This document shows, one piece after another, positions 8,468-15,519 of a DNA stretch of 41,329 nucleotides. A model generated the notes under the pieces. That model searched no databases. It was not told the DNA's origin and worked only from the letters and a program-made list of their open reading frames with translations. Position 1 is the stretch's first letter, and each line of letters starts with the position of its first letter. The position numbers were made by a program, and so were the translations under genes. The stretch comes from Oscillospiraceae bacterium (GTDB lineage Bacteria; Bacillota; Clostridia; Oscillospirales; CAG-272): positions 1 to 41,329 of the forward strand of contig SVSX01000013.1 of NCBI GenBank assembly GCA_015064085.1, in the 5' to 3' direction.

Positions 8468-9640
8468 ATGAAGAGAATCTGTATTCCTGATTACGAATAT
8501 AAGGAAAGGATAGAAAGAGCCGCAAAGCTTGTTGCAGCCAAGGGACTTGACGTTATGCTCGTTTGCTCCACCGAGAGCGACTACGCTAACGCAAGATATT
8601 TTTCGGGCTTCTGGCCGCTCTTTGAGCGCGCGGGTGTTGCTATATCGGCAAAGGGTGACGCGGCGCTTCTCGTTGGACCTGAGTCTGCTGTTTTCGGCAA
8701 GGACTGGTCAAAGATCGAGAAGGTCTTCGTTCTCCGCGAGTTCCGCGAGTCGGCTGACCCCTCCTATCCCGAGCTTCAGGCAAGTACCTTTAACGACGTA
8801 TTCAAGGCTATCGGCGTAAGCGGCGAGAATATAAAGATCGGTCTCGGAAGCTACGTTGAGTGCACACTCCCCATTTACGAGGGACTTAAGGACGCATACC
8901 CCAAGGCTGAGATCGTAAAATGCAACGACATTATGGTCGACCTCAGAAAGATCAAGAGCGAGAACGAGCTTGCTTGTATCCGTGAGGGCTTCCGCATAAT
9001 CGAGCTTGCTACCGACGAGGTCATAAGAAATCTTAAGCCCGGTGTAACAGAGCTCCAGATGGTCGGCGTTGCGCAGAGAGTTATCTACGAGAACGGCGCT
9101 GAGTACGAGGGTCTTCCTATGTACGTTTTCAGCGAGGAGTCCACTCGTCACGCTATTTCCCGCTCGACCTACAGAACGATCGGCAAGAACGATATCGTTC
9201 AGCTCAACCTTTCCGCTAAAATAGACGGCTATTCGCCCTCTATCGGTCTTCCCGTGGTTATGGGTAAGCTCGAGGGTGAGCGCAGAGAGATCGTGCAGTT
9301 CTGTCTTGATATGCACAACTGGACAGAGGCACAGCTCCGCACAGGCGTTATGGCAGACAGCGTAGCAAAGGAATTCCTCAACAGATATAAAGAAGCGGGC
9401 TACGAGAAGAACTACGTTTACGGACCTTGCCACGGCACGGGTATGATCGAGGTCGAAGCTCCTTGGATGGAGACCTCCACGAATTATCCTCTCGAGAAGA
9501 ATATGACCTTCCAGGTGGACACCTTTATTTCAGGACCTACCTTCGGCTGCCGTTGGGAAAAGGGCGTTGCCATCAAGGACGACGGCGCGGAGAGCTACAC
9601 CGATTATCTCAAGAAGGGAATAATAGAGCTGGGCTTCTGA
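8468..9640 (+). CDS. M24-fold creatinase-like / Xaa-Pro peptidase-like hydrolase
   Basis: This 390-residue protein has the two-domain layout of the M24 family: an N-terminal creatinase-type domain to about residue 165 and a C-terminal pita-bread domain. Metallopeptidases of the family use Asp, Asp, His, Glu, Glu as metal ligands. Here the two Asp positions read QLNLSAKIDGYSPSIG, so both appear lost; the His region is GPCHGTGMIEVE, and the first Glu region is MTFQVDTF. This points to a non-metal, creatinase-like enzyme acting on a small amidino or amide compound rather than an aminopeptidase. It is the first gene of a tight three-gene cluster, with the next start two bases after its stop. Confidence 0.8.
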   Translation: MKRICIPDYEYKERIERAAKLVAAKGLDVMLVCSTESDYANARYFSGFWPLFERAGVAISAKGDAALLVGPESAVFGKDWSKIEKVFVLREFRESADPSYPELQASTFNDVFKAIGVSGENIKIGLGSYVECTLPIYEGLKDAYPKAEIVKCNDIMVDLRKIKSENELACIREGFRIIELATDEVIRNLKPGVTELQMVGVAQRVIYENGAEYEGLPMYVFSEESTRHAISRSTYRTIGKNDIVQLNLSAKIDGYSPSIGLPVVMGKLEGERREIVQFCLDMHNWTEAQLRTGVMADSVAKEFLNRYKEAGYEKNYVYGPCHGTGMIEVEAPWMETSTNYPLEKNMTFQVDTFISGPTFGCRWEKGVAIKDDGAESYTDYLKKGIIELGF

Positions 9641-9641
9641 T

Positions 9642-10004
9642 ATGAGTACGATTGGAAAACTTGATTGGATAATCCCCGACTGTGAGCTTCCCCCCGAGGG
9701 AGACGGAGTGCTGAAGGGTCACGAGAGTGTTATCGTCGTTAACGATTCCGAGAAGGCGGCAAAAATAAAGGTAACGCTTTTCTTTACCGACAAAGAGCCC
9801 TATTCCGATATTGAGTGGACTGTTGAGCCGAAGCGCGTAAGATGCTTCCGTATGAATCAGCCCTCGGATATGAGCGGGTACGTCGTACCCCTTGAGACTC
9901 AGTACGCGATGAAGCTTGAGTCCACCGAGCCTATCGTGGTACAGTACGGAAGACTCGACAACAGACAGACAAATCTTGCTTATTACACGACTCTCGCCTT
10001 CTGA
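9642..10004 (+). CDS. ASRT-like (sensory rhodopsin transducer family) small-molecule-binding protein
   Basis: A 120-residue all-beta protein resembling the Anabaena sensory rhodopsin transducer family. The hallmarks visible are W-x-I-P-D near the N-terminus, GHESVIVVNDSEKAAKIKVTLFFTDKEP in the middle, a conserved Arg-rich strand (KRVRCFRMNQ), and VVQYGRLDNRQTN near the C-terminus. No rhodopsin or chemotaxis gene is present. Members of this superfamily are thought to bind small ligands, often near metabolic genes, so a binding or accessory role for the substrate handled by the flanking creatinase-like and creatininase-like enzymes fits best. The assignment is by eye. Confidence 0.75.
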   Translation: MSTIGKLDWIIPDCELPPEGDGVLKGHESVIVVNDSEKAAKIKVTLFFTDKEPYSDIEWTVEPKRVRCFRMNQPSDMSGYVVPLETQYAMKLESTEPIVVQYGRLDNRQTNLAYYTTLAF

Positions 10005-10024
10005 GAGCCCGAAAGGAGATATCT

Positions 10025-10759
10025 ATGATTTTAGACAGATGCTTCCCGAGGGAAGTTAAAAAGGTTCAGGAGAATAATATCCCCCTTGTTATCTGCGGCG
10101 GAACTGTGGAGTATCACGGACCTCACTGCTCCTACGGCTGCGACACACTTGTGGCTGAAGGACTTGTGAAGAAGCTCGCGGAGAAGAAGGAGATAATGAT
10201 AGCTCCCACAATATCCTATTCTCCCTCAAGCTATGCCGTGGGTGACTCGAAGAGCGGCACTGTTCACGTAAGGGAGCAGGCGTTCGAGAACTACGTATAT
10301 TACGTTTTTATGAGCCTTCTCGAGGCAGGGTTCAGAAATATCTACGTTGTTATTCACCATCAGTTTGAGCAGGAATCCGAGATGCCGATGACACTTTGCT
10401 ACCGTATGGCGGCAAAGCGCGCGACGATGGAGTATCTCGAGAAGACCCTCGGTCAGGGGTGGTGGGGAAGTGAGTCCTACGCGAATTATTACGAGGAGCT
10501 TGAAGGCGCGAACAACCCCTTCGGCTGGATAAAGGTTATTCCCACAATGTCGACCGAGGTGCAGAACGCCACGGGCTACGACCACGCGGGTAAGTATGAA
10601 TGCTCGATACTTATGTCGCTTTATCCCGACTGCGTCCAGCTTGACAGAATAGACGATATCAAGCATTGGTTTACCGAGTCGGCAAGGGAAGCAAACAGTG
10701 ATCTTGGCGACGAAATGGTCGCAAAGTCACTTGAATACCTTGAAAAGGCAATAAAATAA
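10025..10759 (+). CDS. creatininase-family amidohydrolase
   Basis: A 244-residue protein of the creatininase fold, whose members hydrolyse cyclic or linear amides with divalent metals. The first metal region is clear: GGTVEYHGPHCSYGCDT matches the family E-x-HGPH-x-x-x-x-x-D pattern. The central motif, usually NGHGGN, is changed to VIHHQFEQ, and the last ligand region reads DHAGKYECS. The metal site may thus be kept while the substrate pocket differs from true creatininase. It is the last gene of the M24/ASRT/creatininase cluster, has an AAAGGAG site, and is followed after about 75 bases by a strong terminator. Confidence 0.82.
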   Translation: MILDRCFPREVKKVQENNIPLVICGGTVEYHGPHCSYGCDTLVAEGLVKKLAEKKEIMIAPTISYSPSSYAVGDSKSGTVHVREQAFENYVYYVFMSLLEAGFRNIYVVIHHQFEQESEMPMTLCYRMAAKRATMEYLEKTLGQGWWGSESYANYYEELEGANNPFGWIKVIPTMSTEVQNATGYDHAGKYECSILMSLYPDCVQLDRIDDIKHWFTESAREANSDLGDEMVAKSLEYLEKAIK

Positions 10760-10835
10760 AAAATACCGACACGCATTGGCGTGATACTCTTATCGGAGTA
10801 AACACAATATTATAAATTTGCTCCGCAACAATCAA

Positions 10836-10878
10836 AAAATAACTCCCGACAGAAAGTCTGTCGGGAGTTATTTTATTT
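10836..10878. terminator. bidirectional terminator
   Basis: A long perfect hairpin (AATAACTCCCGACAG with its complement, loop AAAGT) has A and T runs on both sides. It ends both the creatininase gene and the convergent HD-domain gene, overlapping the latter's stop. Confidence 0.93.
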
Positions 10879-11439
10879 TCCTTCTCTGTTAATCTTTTGA
10901 ATGCTATCTTGTTTTACAACCTCTCGCAATTCTTTTGTCCAATCGGACCATTCTGAATTCTTTTGACCGTATGTAAGATTTTCCTCATACTCTCTCGGAA
11001 GCCAAGTTGAAATATCCGCCTCGTTATGGGAAATCAACGCTTCAATATTATCAAGGGCTTTATACAGCTTCGCTTCGTCAGTTCGCATTTCTTTCATCTC
11101 AGTAAAAAGAAGATTTAGTTCATCTCTTGTATTAGACGGCAATAAGGAAATCAATTTTTCAATCGCTAATTCTTCCTCTACTTCATCATTTTGGCTCTTT
11201 AAAAATGCAGGAACATCTCCCGTAATGGCTTCTCCAAAGTCATGAATCAAACACATCTTTATGACTCTATTTATATCCACATTAGGATATTCATCGGCAC
11301 AAAGCATAGCCATTACGGCCAGTCTCCATGAATGCTCGGCAACAGACTCCTGTCGGCCACTTGATGTCCAAGAATGACGAGTATTACATTTCAACTTCTC
11401 AACAGCATTTAAAAACTCAATATACTTTTTGCAATCCAT
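10873..11439 (-). CDS. HD-domain hydrolase, YfbR/HDDC2-like 5'-nucleotidase
   Basis: A 188-residue protein of the HD_3 type. The motif residues are visible: R-H-S-W near residue 20, AEHSWRLAVMA, then the catalytic LIHDFGEAITGDVP, and later ALDNIEALISHNE. This arrangement matches the YfbR/HDDC2 5'-deoxynucleotidase group, which dephosphorylates (deoxy)nucleoside monophosphates. The start is set at the ATG ending at 11439 (MDCKKYIEFLN), which has an AGAGG site; the longer frame would add 15 untypical residues. Its base composition is more AT-rich than its ribosomal-protein neighbours, and a MITE-like repeat sits just upstream, so it may be a recent arrival. Confidence 0.85.
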   Translation of the reverse strand: MDCKKYIEFLNAVEKLKCNTRHSWTSSGRQESVAEHSWRLAVMAMLCADEYPNVDINRVIKMCLIHDFGEAITGDVPAFLKSQNDEVEEELAIEKLISLLPSNTRDELNLLFTEMKEMRTDEAKLYKALDNIEALISHNEADISTWLPREYEENLTYGQKNSEWSDWTKELREVVKQDSIQKINREGK

Positions 11440-11511
11440 TTTTTCCTCTTTTGCGCTAGTTTCGTCTTTGTTTAACAAATGCATCGGGCAAAGCCCATAC
11501 CTCTACGGTTG

Positions 11512-11710
11512 CGCGTCCTAAGGCTCCCTCGGGAGGGAGCTGTCACCAAAGGTGACTGAGGGAGAGCGCGTTACAATAAAGCTTATCAAAACCTCAAAGT
11601 TACGCAGGCTCCTTTCGTCACGCTACGCAGCGAACCCCCAAAACTCATTTCATTCGCTTCGGGGAACCCCTGCCGCGTGCCACCTTCCTCCCGGAGGAAG
11701 GCTTTTGCGC
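11512..11710. mobile_element. MITE-like repeat with imperfect terminal inverted repeats
   Basis: The left end carries a GCTCCCTC/GAGGGAGC hairpin followed by a GTCACC/GGTGAC hairpin. The right end, read in reverse, carries AAGCCTTCCTCCGGGAGG then AAGGTGGCAC, which mirrors the left end. There is no coding sequence inside. This pattern (GGGAGGGAGCTGTCACC...GGTGACTGAGGGAG) is familiar from non-autonomous repeats of Clostridia. It sits between rplL and the HD gene. Confidence 0.75.
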
Positions 11711-11726
11711 TAACCCCATTATAACA

Positions 11727-11767
11727 CAAATCGGCAGAGAAAACAAGTTCTCTGCCGACTTTTTGTG
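11727..11767 (-). terminator. terminator of the rplJL operon
   Basis: On the minus strand a GTCGGCAGAGAA stem with its near-perfect complement and a short loop is followed by a T-rich tail, about 70 bases after rplL. Confidence 0.88.
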
Positions 11768-11833
11768 CTTACAATTTCTCCGTTAAGAACAACAAAGAAA
11801 TGCGTGTAGGTCTTTTTATGTTGAAAAGTTAAA

Positions 11834-12211
11834 TTACTTAACCTCAACCTCAGCGCCAGCCTCTTCGAGGGACTTCTTGATGGACTCAGCCTCGTCCTTG
11901 GAAACGCCTTCCTTAACAGCCTTGGGAGCGCTCTCAACCATTTCCTTAGCTTCCTTAAGTCCAAGACCTGTGATCTCACGAACAGCCTTGATAACGTCAA
12001 GCTTCTTAGCGCCGAAGCTCTTGAGAACTACGTCAAACTCAGTCTTCTCCTCTGCAGCGGGTGCAGCAGCGCCTGCAGCAGCAACAACTCCTACGGGAGC
12101 AGCAGCGGATACGCCGAACTCCTCTTCAACTGCCTTTACAAGGTCAGCAAGCTCAAGTATTGTAAGTGTCTTGATCTCTTCAACAATGTTTGTAATCTTT
12201 TCAGATGCCAT
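11834..12211 (-). CDS. rplL: 50S ribosomal protein L7/L12
   Basis: L7/L12 forms the multimeric stalk of the large ribosomal subunit that recruits and activates translation factor GTPases. The 125 residues match the family: an N-terminal dimerisation domain ([34 protein letters not shown]), an Ala-rich hinge at about 36-52, and the C-terminal factor-binding domain ([39 protein letters not shown]). It has a strong AGGAGG site, follows rplJ by about 90 bases, and is closed by a terminator. Confidence 0.98.
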   Translation of the reverse strand: MASEKITNIVEEIKTLTILELADLVKAVEEEFGVSAAAPVGVVAAAGAAAPAAEEKTEFDVVLKSFGAKKLDVIKAVREITGLGLKEAKEMVESAPKAVKEGVSKDEAESIKKSLEEAGAEVEVK

Positions 12212-12300
12212 TTTAAATTTCCTCCTGTAAAATGGATTTTTTATAAATTTTGATTTTGCGCTATGCGCATATGCGGCTTATGCCGCGTGGTTTGGCAGAC

Positions 12301-12825
12301 TTAAGCCTCTGCCTCTGCTGCGGGAGCAGCTTCGCCGTTCTTGTCGATAACTGCCTGAAGAGCATAAGCGAAACCGTAAAGCGGAGACTTGATGCTTCCA
12401 AGAAGCTTTGCAATAAGAACTTCCTTAGAGGGAATATCAGCGAGTGCGTTAACTGTTTCCTTGGAAACGACCGCACCGTCAAGATAACCCGCGAGAATCT
12501 CGAAGGATTCGATCTTTTCAGCGTACTCCTTGATAACCTTTGCGGGAGCAATAGGATCGGATTCGCTGATAGCGATAGCGGTCATACCTGTGAGGTACTG
12601 CTTCATATCGCCGAGGCCTACCTCGTCACAAGCTCTGCCTGTCAAAGAATTCTTCACAACCATATACTTAACGCCCGACTCGCGGAGAGCCTTACGGAGC
12701 TTGGTATCTGCGTCAACGGTGATTCCCTGATAGTTTACGAGAACGCCCGCCGGAGAACTTTTGAGCATTTCGGCAAGATCTGCAACAACAGCCTGCTTCT
12801 GTTCAAGAATGGATTTGCTTGGCAT
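12301..12825 (-). CDS. rplJ: 50S ribosomal protein L10
   Basis: L10 anchors L7/L12 dimers to the ribosome and represses its own operon by binding the leader mRNA. The 174-residue form begins at the ATG ending at 12825 (MPSKSILEQKQ), chosen for its GGGAGG site and the family start; the longer frame reads a hydrophobic non-family extension. The core KYMVVKNSLTGRACDEVG and the Ala-rich C-terminus (EAAPAAEAEA) are typical. Expression is likely governed by the leader and attenuator at 12866-12990. Confidence 0.97.
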   Translation of the reverse strand: MPSKSILEQKQAVVADLAEMLKSSPAGVLVNYQGITVDADTKLRKALRESGVKYMVVKNSLTGRACDEVGLGDMKQYLTGMTAIAISESDPIAPAKVIKEYAEKIESFEILAGYLDGAVVSKETVNALADIPSKEVLIAKLLGSIKSPLYGFAYALQAVIDKNGEAAPAAEAEA

Positions 12826-12865
12826 TTGTTTTTCACCTCCCAATGTGAAAATAAATAGTAGGAAT

Positions 12866-12990
12866 AAAAAAATCTTTCCCCAGCAAAGCAAAACTTCGCG
12901 CGAAGAAAGATATAAAGCAAAATTAACTTAAAATCTCTCCTCGGTAGGGAAGCAAAGCTTTTACTGAAACCTACTGTCTTTGGATAACGC
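12866..12990 (-). ncRNA. ribosomal protein L10 leader with attenuator
   Basis: The minus-strand leader contains AAAGACAGTAGGT and, about 20 bases on, CCCTACCGAGGAGA, the conserved pairing elements of the Firmicute L10 leader bound by L10(L12)4. It is followed by a terminator-like hairpin (12866-12911): ATCTTTC pairs with GAAAGAT before seven T residues, with an inner CTTCGCGCGAAG palindrome. This is transcription attenuation of rplJL. Confidence 0.88.
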
Positions 12991-12995
12991 ATAAT

Positions 12996-13024
12996 ATGAT
13001 ATCACATCATTTGCGATTTGTCAA
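12996..13024 (-). promoter_or_regulatory. sigma-A promoter of rplJL
   Basis: On the minus strand TTGACA (13019-13024) and TATCAT (12996-13001) have a 17-base spacer ending TGTGA, just upstream of the L10 leader. It means rplJL is transcribed apart from rplKA, which is not in this window. Confidence 0.88.
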
Positions 13025-13042
13025 TAGCTTTTTGAAAATTTT

Positions 13043-13582
13043 TTAAATATTTTTATTGTTTCTTATAACCCTCTCCGCCGCGTCCAGCATTTTCTTGCGA
13101 AGCCAGTCGGGAGAGACTATCTTAATGTCGGTCTCGAACGCCATTATGATTCCGATGAACATCTCGACACTCTGAAATTCGCACTCATAAACGTGCTTCG
13201 GAAGCTGAGCCACGATAAAGGGGCGCAGATTCATAACCGTCAGCTTGTCCTTTATCTCGAGCTGAGCGCTGTAGGGGATCTGCATCTGTATCACCGATCT
13301 TTCGGCAAAGCCGCTGTAGCCGAAGCCGCTGACAACGTCGGAAAATTCCGAGTCGTTCTCGGTGAGGGTCACCAAGGGGAGAGAGAACTCCGACTCGTAG
13401 TAGAAGCCCTTGTGAGAGGCGCTGTACTTTAGCGGCGCGCCGTAGGCTGTGCGCAGATGATCGATATCTCTTTGCGCCTGTCTGTGGGAAATGTTGAATT
13501 TCTCTGCGAGGCGCATTGCGTTGGGATAGCAGTTTTCGCAGATCTTTTTATGTAACCATTGAATTCTTGCGTCTAAATTCAT
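13043..13582 (-). CDS. HTH transcriptional regulator, WYL-domain-like
   Basis: A 179-residue protein whose N-terminal helix-turn-helix (NAMRLAEKFNISHRQAQRDIDHLRTAYGAPLKYSASHKGFYY) is the DeoR/HTH_11 type that normally precedes a WYL ligand-binding domain. The C-terminal part is shorter than a full WYL protein, but it keeps a strand-rich region (AQLEIKDKLTVMNLRPFIV) and a closing SPDWLRKKMLDAAERVIRN helix like that of WYL regulators. It lies 15 bases after the membrane protein gene upstream and is probably cotranscribed. Target and ligand are unknown; the short C-terminal domain may be a variant rather than a truncation. Confidence 0.72.
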   Translation of the reverse strand: MNLDARIQWLHKKICENCYPNAMRLAEKFNISHRQAQRDIDHLRTAYGAPLKYSASHKGFYYESEFSLPLVTLTENDSEFSDVVSGFGYSGFAERSVIQMQIPYSAQLEIKDKLTVMNLRPFIVAQLPKHVYECEFQSVEMFIGIIMAFETDIKIVSPDWLRKKMLDAAERVIRNNKNI

Positions 13583-13597
13583 AGCGAGTCCTTCCCG

Positions 13598-14518
13598 TCA
13601 GGTCTCGTTCGAGGCGTCGCCGCCCTCAGAGCCTTCCTCAGCGTTGTCCTCGCCGTCAGAGGCTGCGGCGGGCTCGGGGAGCTCCTCGCTGTCGAGCTCC
13701 TCACATCTGTCAAATATCTCATCCGAGTGTGTCAAAAGGCAGATGAGACGCGAGAGGAAATATATGAAGAATGAAAGGAAGAGGGCAAAAACATTGAACT
13801 GCGCCGAAAGCGTTCCGAAGCGGATTATCGACGGAATGGCATAGACACCGCAGGTGAAGGTAGAGAAGCAGAGTGAAAAGACGTAAAGCCAGGTCTTTTC
13901 TGTGCCGACACGCGCCTTCGACTCGGAAACAAAGAAGAGAAGCGAGGAGATCGCCGCCATATTGAAGAGTATCTGATTGGGCGAGTTCATAGGGATCGTA
14001 ACGTCAAAATAAAGTGTTGCCACAATAAATACGACAGATGCGATGAGTACAACGACCAAAAGTCCCTGCGAGTCAACGGGGCGCTTGGTGGTGTTCATAA
14101 AGAAATATACCGACGAGAGCGCCAAAGCCGCCGCGAAAAAGAGGGTCTTGGTGTTGGCTTCGCCTATTGCGCTGAGGGCGGCGTAGGAATAGACGGTAAA
14201 AAACGCGATTATAAGAAGTGTGATAGCCGCGAAGGCGCTTGAAAAGGCGACAAAGATATTTCGGTCGTCACAGCCCACAAGCTTTTTCTTTCTGAGTATC
14301 ACCGAGCAAACAAGGAAGAAAGCCACGAAAAGGGCGAAAAATATATGCATAACGGTGGGGAGAAGAGCCCCCGCTTCAAAATATCCGATCTCTTCATCAA
14401 AGAAGGAGAAAAGATTCACGCATCTGAGCGCAGCGCCAATGAGTGTTGCCACGATCGTAATTATCAAAAGCGGACGAAGCACCGAGCCTCTCGCTGTTTT
14501 TTCATTTGTTACGTTCAT
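13598..14518 (-). CDS. polytopic membrane protein of unknown function
   Basis: A 306-residue protein with roughly eight hydrophobic membrane spans and a cytosolic, highly acidic C-terminal tail of about 45 residues rich in Glu, Asp, Ser and Gly. The start is placed at the ATG ending at 14518 (MNVTNEKTARGSVL) because a GAGGT site precedes it; the longer frame would add an extra hydrophobic stretch. It shares an operon with the WYL-like regulator. I recognise no family motif. Confidence 0.75.
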   Translation of the reverse strand: MNVTNEKTARGSVLRPLLIITIVATLIGAALRCVNLFSFFDEEIGYFEAGALLPTVMHIFFALFVAFFLVCSVILRKKKLVGCDDRNIFVAFSSAFAAITLLIIAFFTVYSYAALSAIGEANTKTLFFAAALALSSVYFFMNTTKRPVDSQGLLVVVLIASVVFIVATLYFDVTIPMNSPNQILFNMAAISSLLFFVSESKARVGTEKTWLYVFSLCFSTFTCGVYAIPSIIRFGTLSAQFNVFALFLSFFIYFLSRLICLLTHSDEIFDRCEELDSEELPEPAAASDGEDNAEEGSEGGDASNET

Positions 14519-14818
14519 ATAATACCTCGCAAAAAAACATATATAATATATTATAAACTTAAATTTTGAACACATTGTAAACAAAACCGCGATTTTGAAA
14601 AATATATTAAATAAATGTTTTTTTAACTTTTTATGAAGATTTTATACGGTATTGACAAACAAATCCAACTGTGCTATCATAAAACTGTGCAATGAGCGCA
14701 CAAATAAAAATGAAAGGATTTTTGCCTATGAAAATGTAACTGAAATGAAAGGAATAGTATGGAATTGTTGCAGGTTTTTTCTTAAAAAGGAGAAGTAATT
14801 ACTAAGGGAGGATTCAAG
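14519..14818. other. AT-rich intergenic region with locus B promoter and leader
   Basis: This 300-base region between divergent genes is very AT-rich. It carries the locus B promoter (14652-14680), a leader hairpin (TGTGC/GCGCACA, about 14685-14702), and a long leader with several tiny ATG frames (for example ATGAAAATGTAA near 14728), ending in a GGGAGG site before 14819. No clear reverse promoter was found for the membrane protein gene. Confidence 0.65.
14652..14680 (+). promoter_or_regulatory. sigma-A promoter of locus B
   Basis: TTGACA (14652-14657) and TATCAT (14675-14680) have a 17-base spacer ending TGTGC. From the end of the spacer through AAAAATGAAAGGA the sequence matches the inverted locus A promoter and leader with few differences, so the two promoters are copies. 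Confidence 0.85.
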
Positions 14819-15418
14819 ATGAAAGTCAGTTTATTAGGTGACCTTTTACGGCTTTACCAAAAACCTGTGTTGGGAATATCATTTATTTTGATACTTTCCG
14901 CGGTCTTGTTCTTCTTTGCGTGGAAAAGAAAAAAGACTTCACGTTGCGTTCTTTCAGTGATTTTGGCGGTTATCTTACTTGCGACATATCCATTGGTGAT
15001 ATTTTTCACGTGGGGGTATCATCCGGATATCAAGATCGAAGTTCCAAACAGTGATAAAACCCTTATAGTAAAAGAAAAAACCTACTTGTTTTCCGCCGAA
15101 GCGGAAATATATTATCACAAATACGGCTTTGACATTTACCTCGGTGATATTATATGCGGTGATGACGGCTACAGATTTTTCTCAAAAGGAGATTATACAG
15201 TAAAAGATGTCGGATCGGATGAGGTCCGTATCTCCTGTGGAAAAAAGTATTATTCAAACGACGGTGAGAAGCAATATGTTTATAATGTTGCCAAGGCAGA
15301 TCAAATCGCGCGGGTTTGCTTGATATGCAGTATTTTGGCTGCCATTGCGCTAATATTTGTGTTTGTTTGGCTTTTCAGATCCCGAATCTTTAGAAGATCA
15401 CCTCGCAGAAGAACATAG
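14819..15418 (+). CDS. hypothetical membrane protein
   Basis: A 199-residue protein with two N-terminal hydrophobic spans (about 17-34 and 42-62), an extracytoplasmic soluble domain of about 100 residues rich in Tyr, Lys and Asp, and a third span near 163-186 followed by a very basic tail (RSRIFRRSPRRRT). The domain resembles no family I know. It is the first gene after the locus B promoter. A 30-base stretch within it (14939-14968) recurs exactly downstream of the gene at 15456-15485. Confidence 0.7.
   Translation: MKVSLLGDLLRLYQKPVLGISFILILSAVLFFFAWKRKKTSRCVLSVILAVILLATYPLVIFFTWGYHPDIKIEVPNSDKTLIVKEKTYLFSAEAEIYYHKYGFDIYLGDIICGDDGYRFFSKGDYTVKDVGSDEVRISCGKKYYSNDGEKQYVYNVAKADQIARVCLICSILAAIALIFVFVWLFRSRIFRRSPRRRT
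14939..14968 (+). repeat. 30-base direct repeat, copy 1
   Basis: This stretch inside the first locus B gene is identical to 15456-15485, 517 bases downstream in noncoding DNA, and marks a past duplication. Confidence 0.9.
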
Positions 15419-15455
15419 CGACATCATAATAGTAAAGGATTTTGATCTTGAGGCG

Positions 15456-15485
15456 TCACGTTGCGTTCTTTCAGTGATTTTGGCG
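15456..15485 (+). repeat. 30-base direct repeat, copy 2
   Basis: This noncoding copy is an exact match to 14939-14968. It sits between the first membrane protein gene and the lipoprotein gene and looks like the remnant of a partly deleted second gene copy. Confidence 0.9.
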
Positions 15486-15519
15486 ATAATTTGGAAATTG
15501 TAAAGGAGGATGAACCTTC

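Larger units (their letters stand above)
11440..11833. other. intergenic region with MITE-like repeat and rplL terminator
   Basis: No protein gene is visible in this 394-base stretch. It contains, in order, the leader of the HD gene, a MITE-like repeat (11512-11710), the terminator of rplL (11727-11767), and an AT-rich tail before the rplL stop. Confidence 0.75.
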
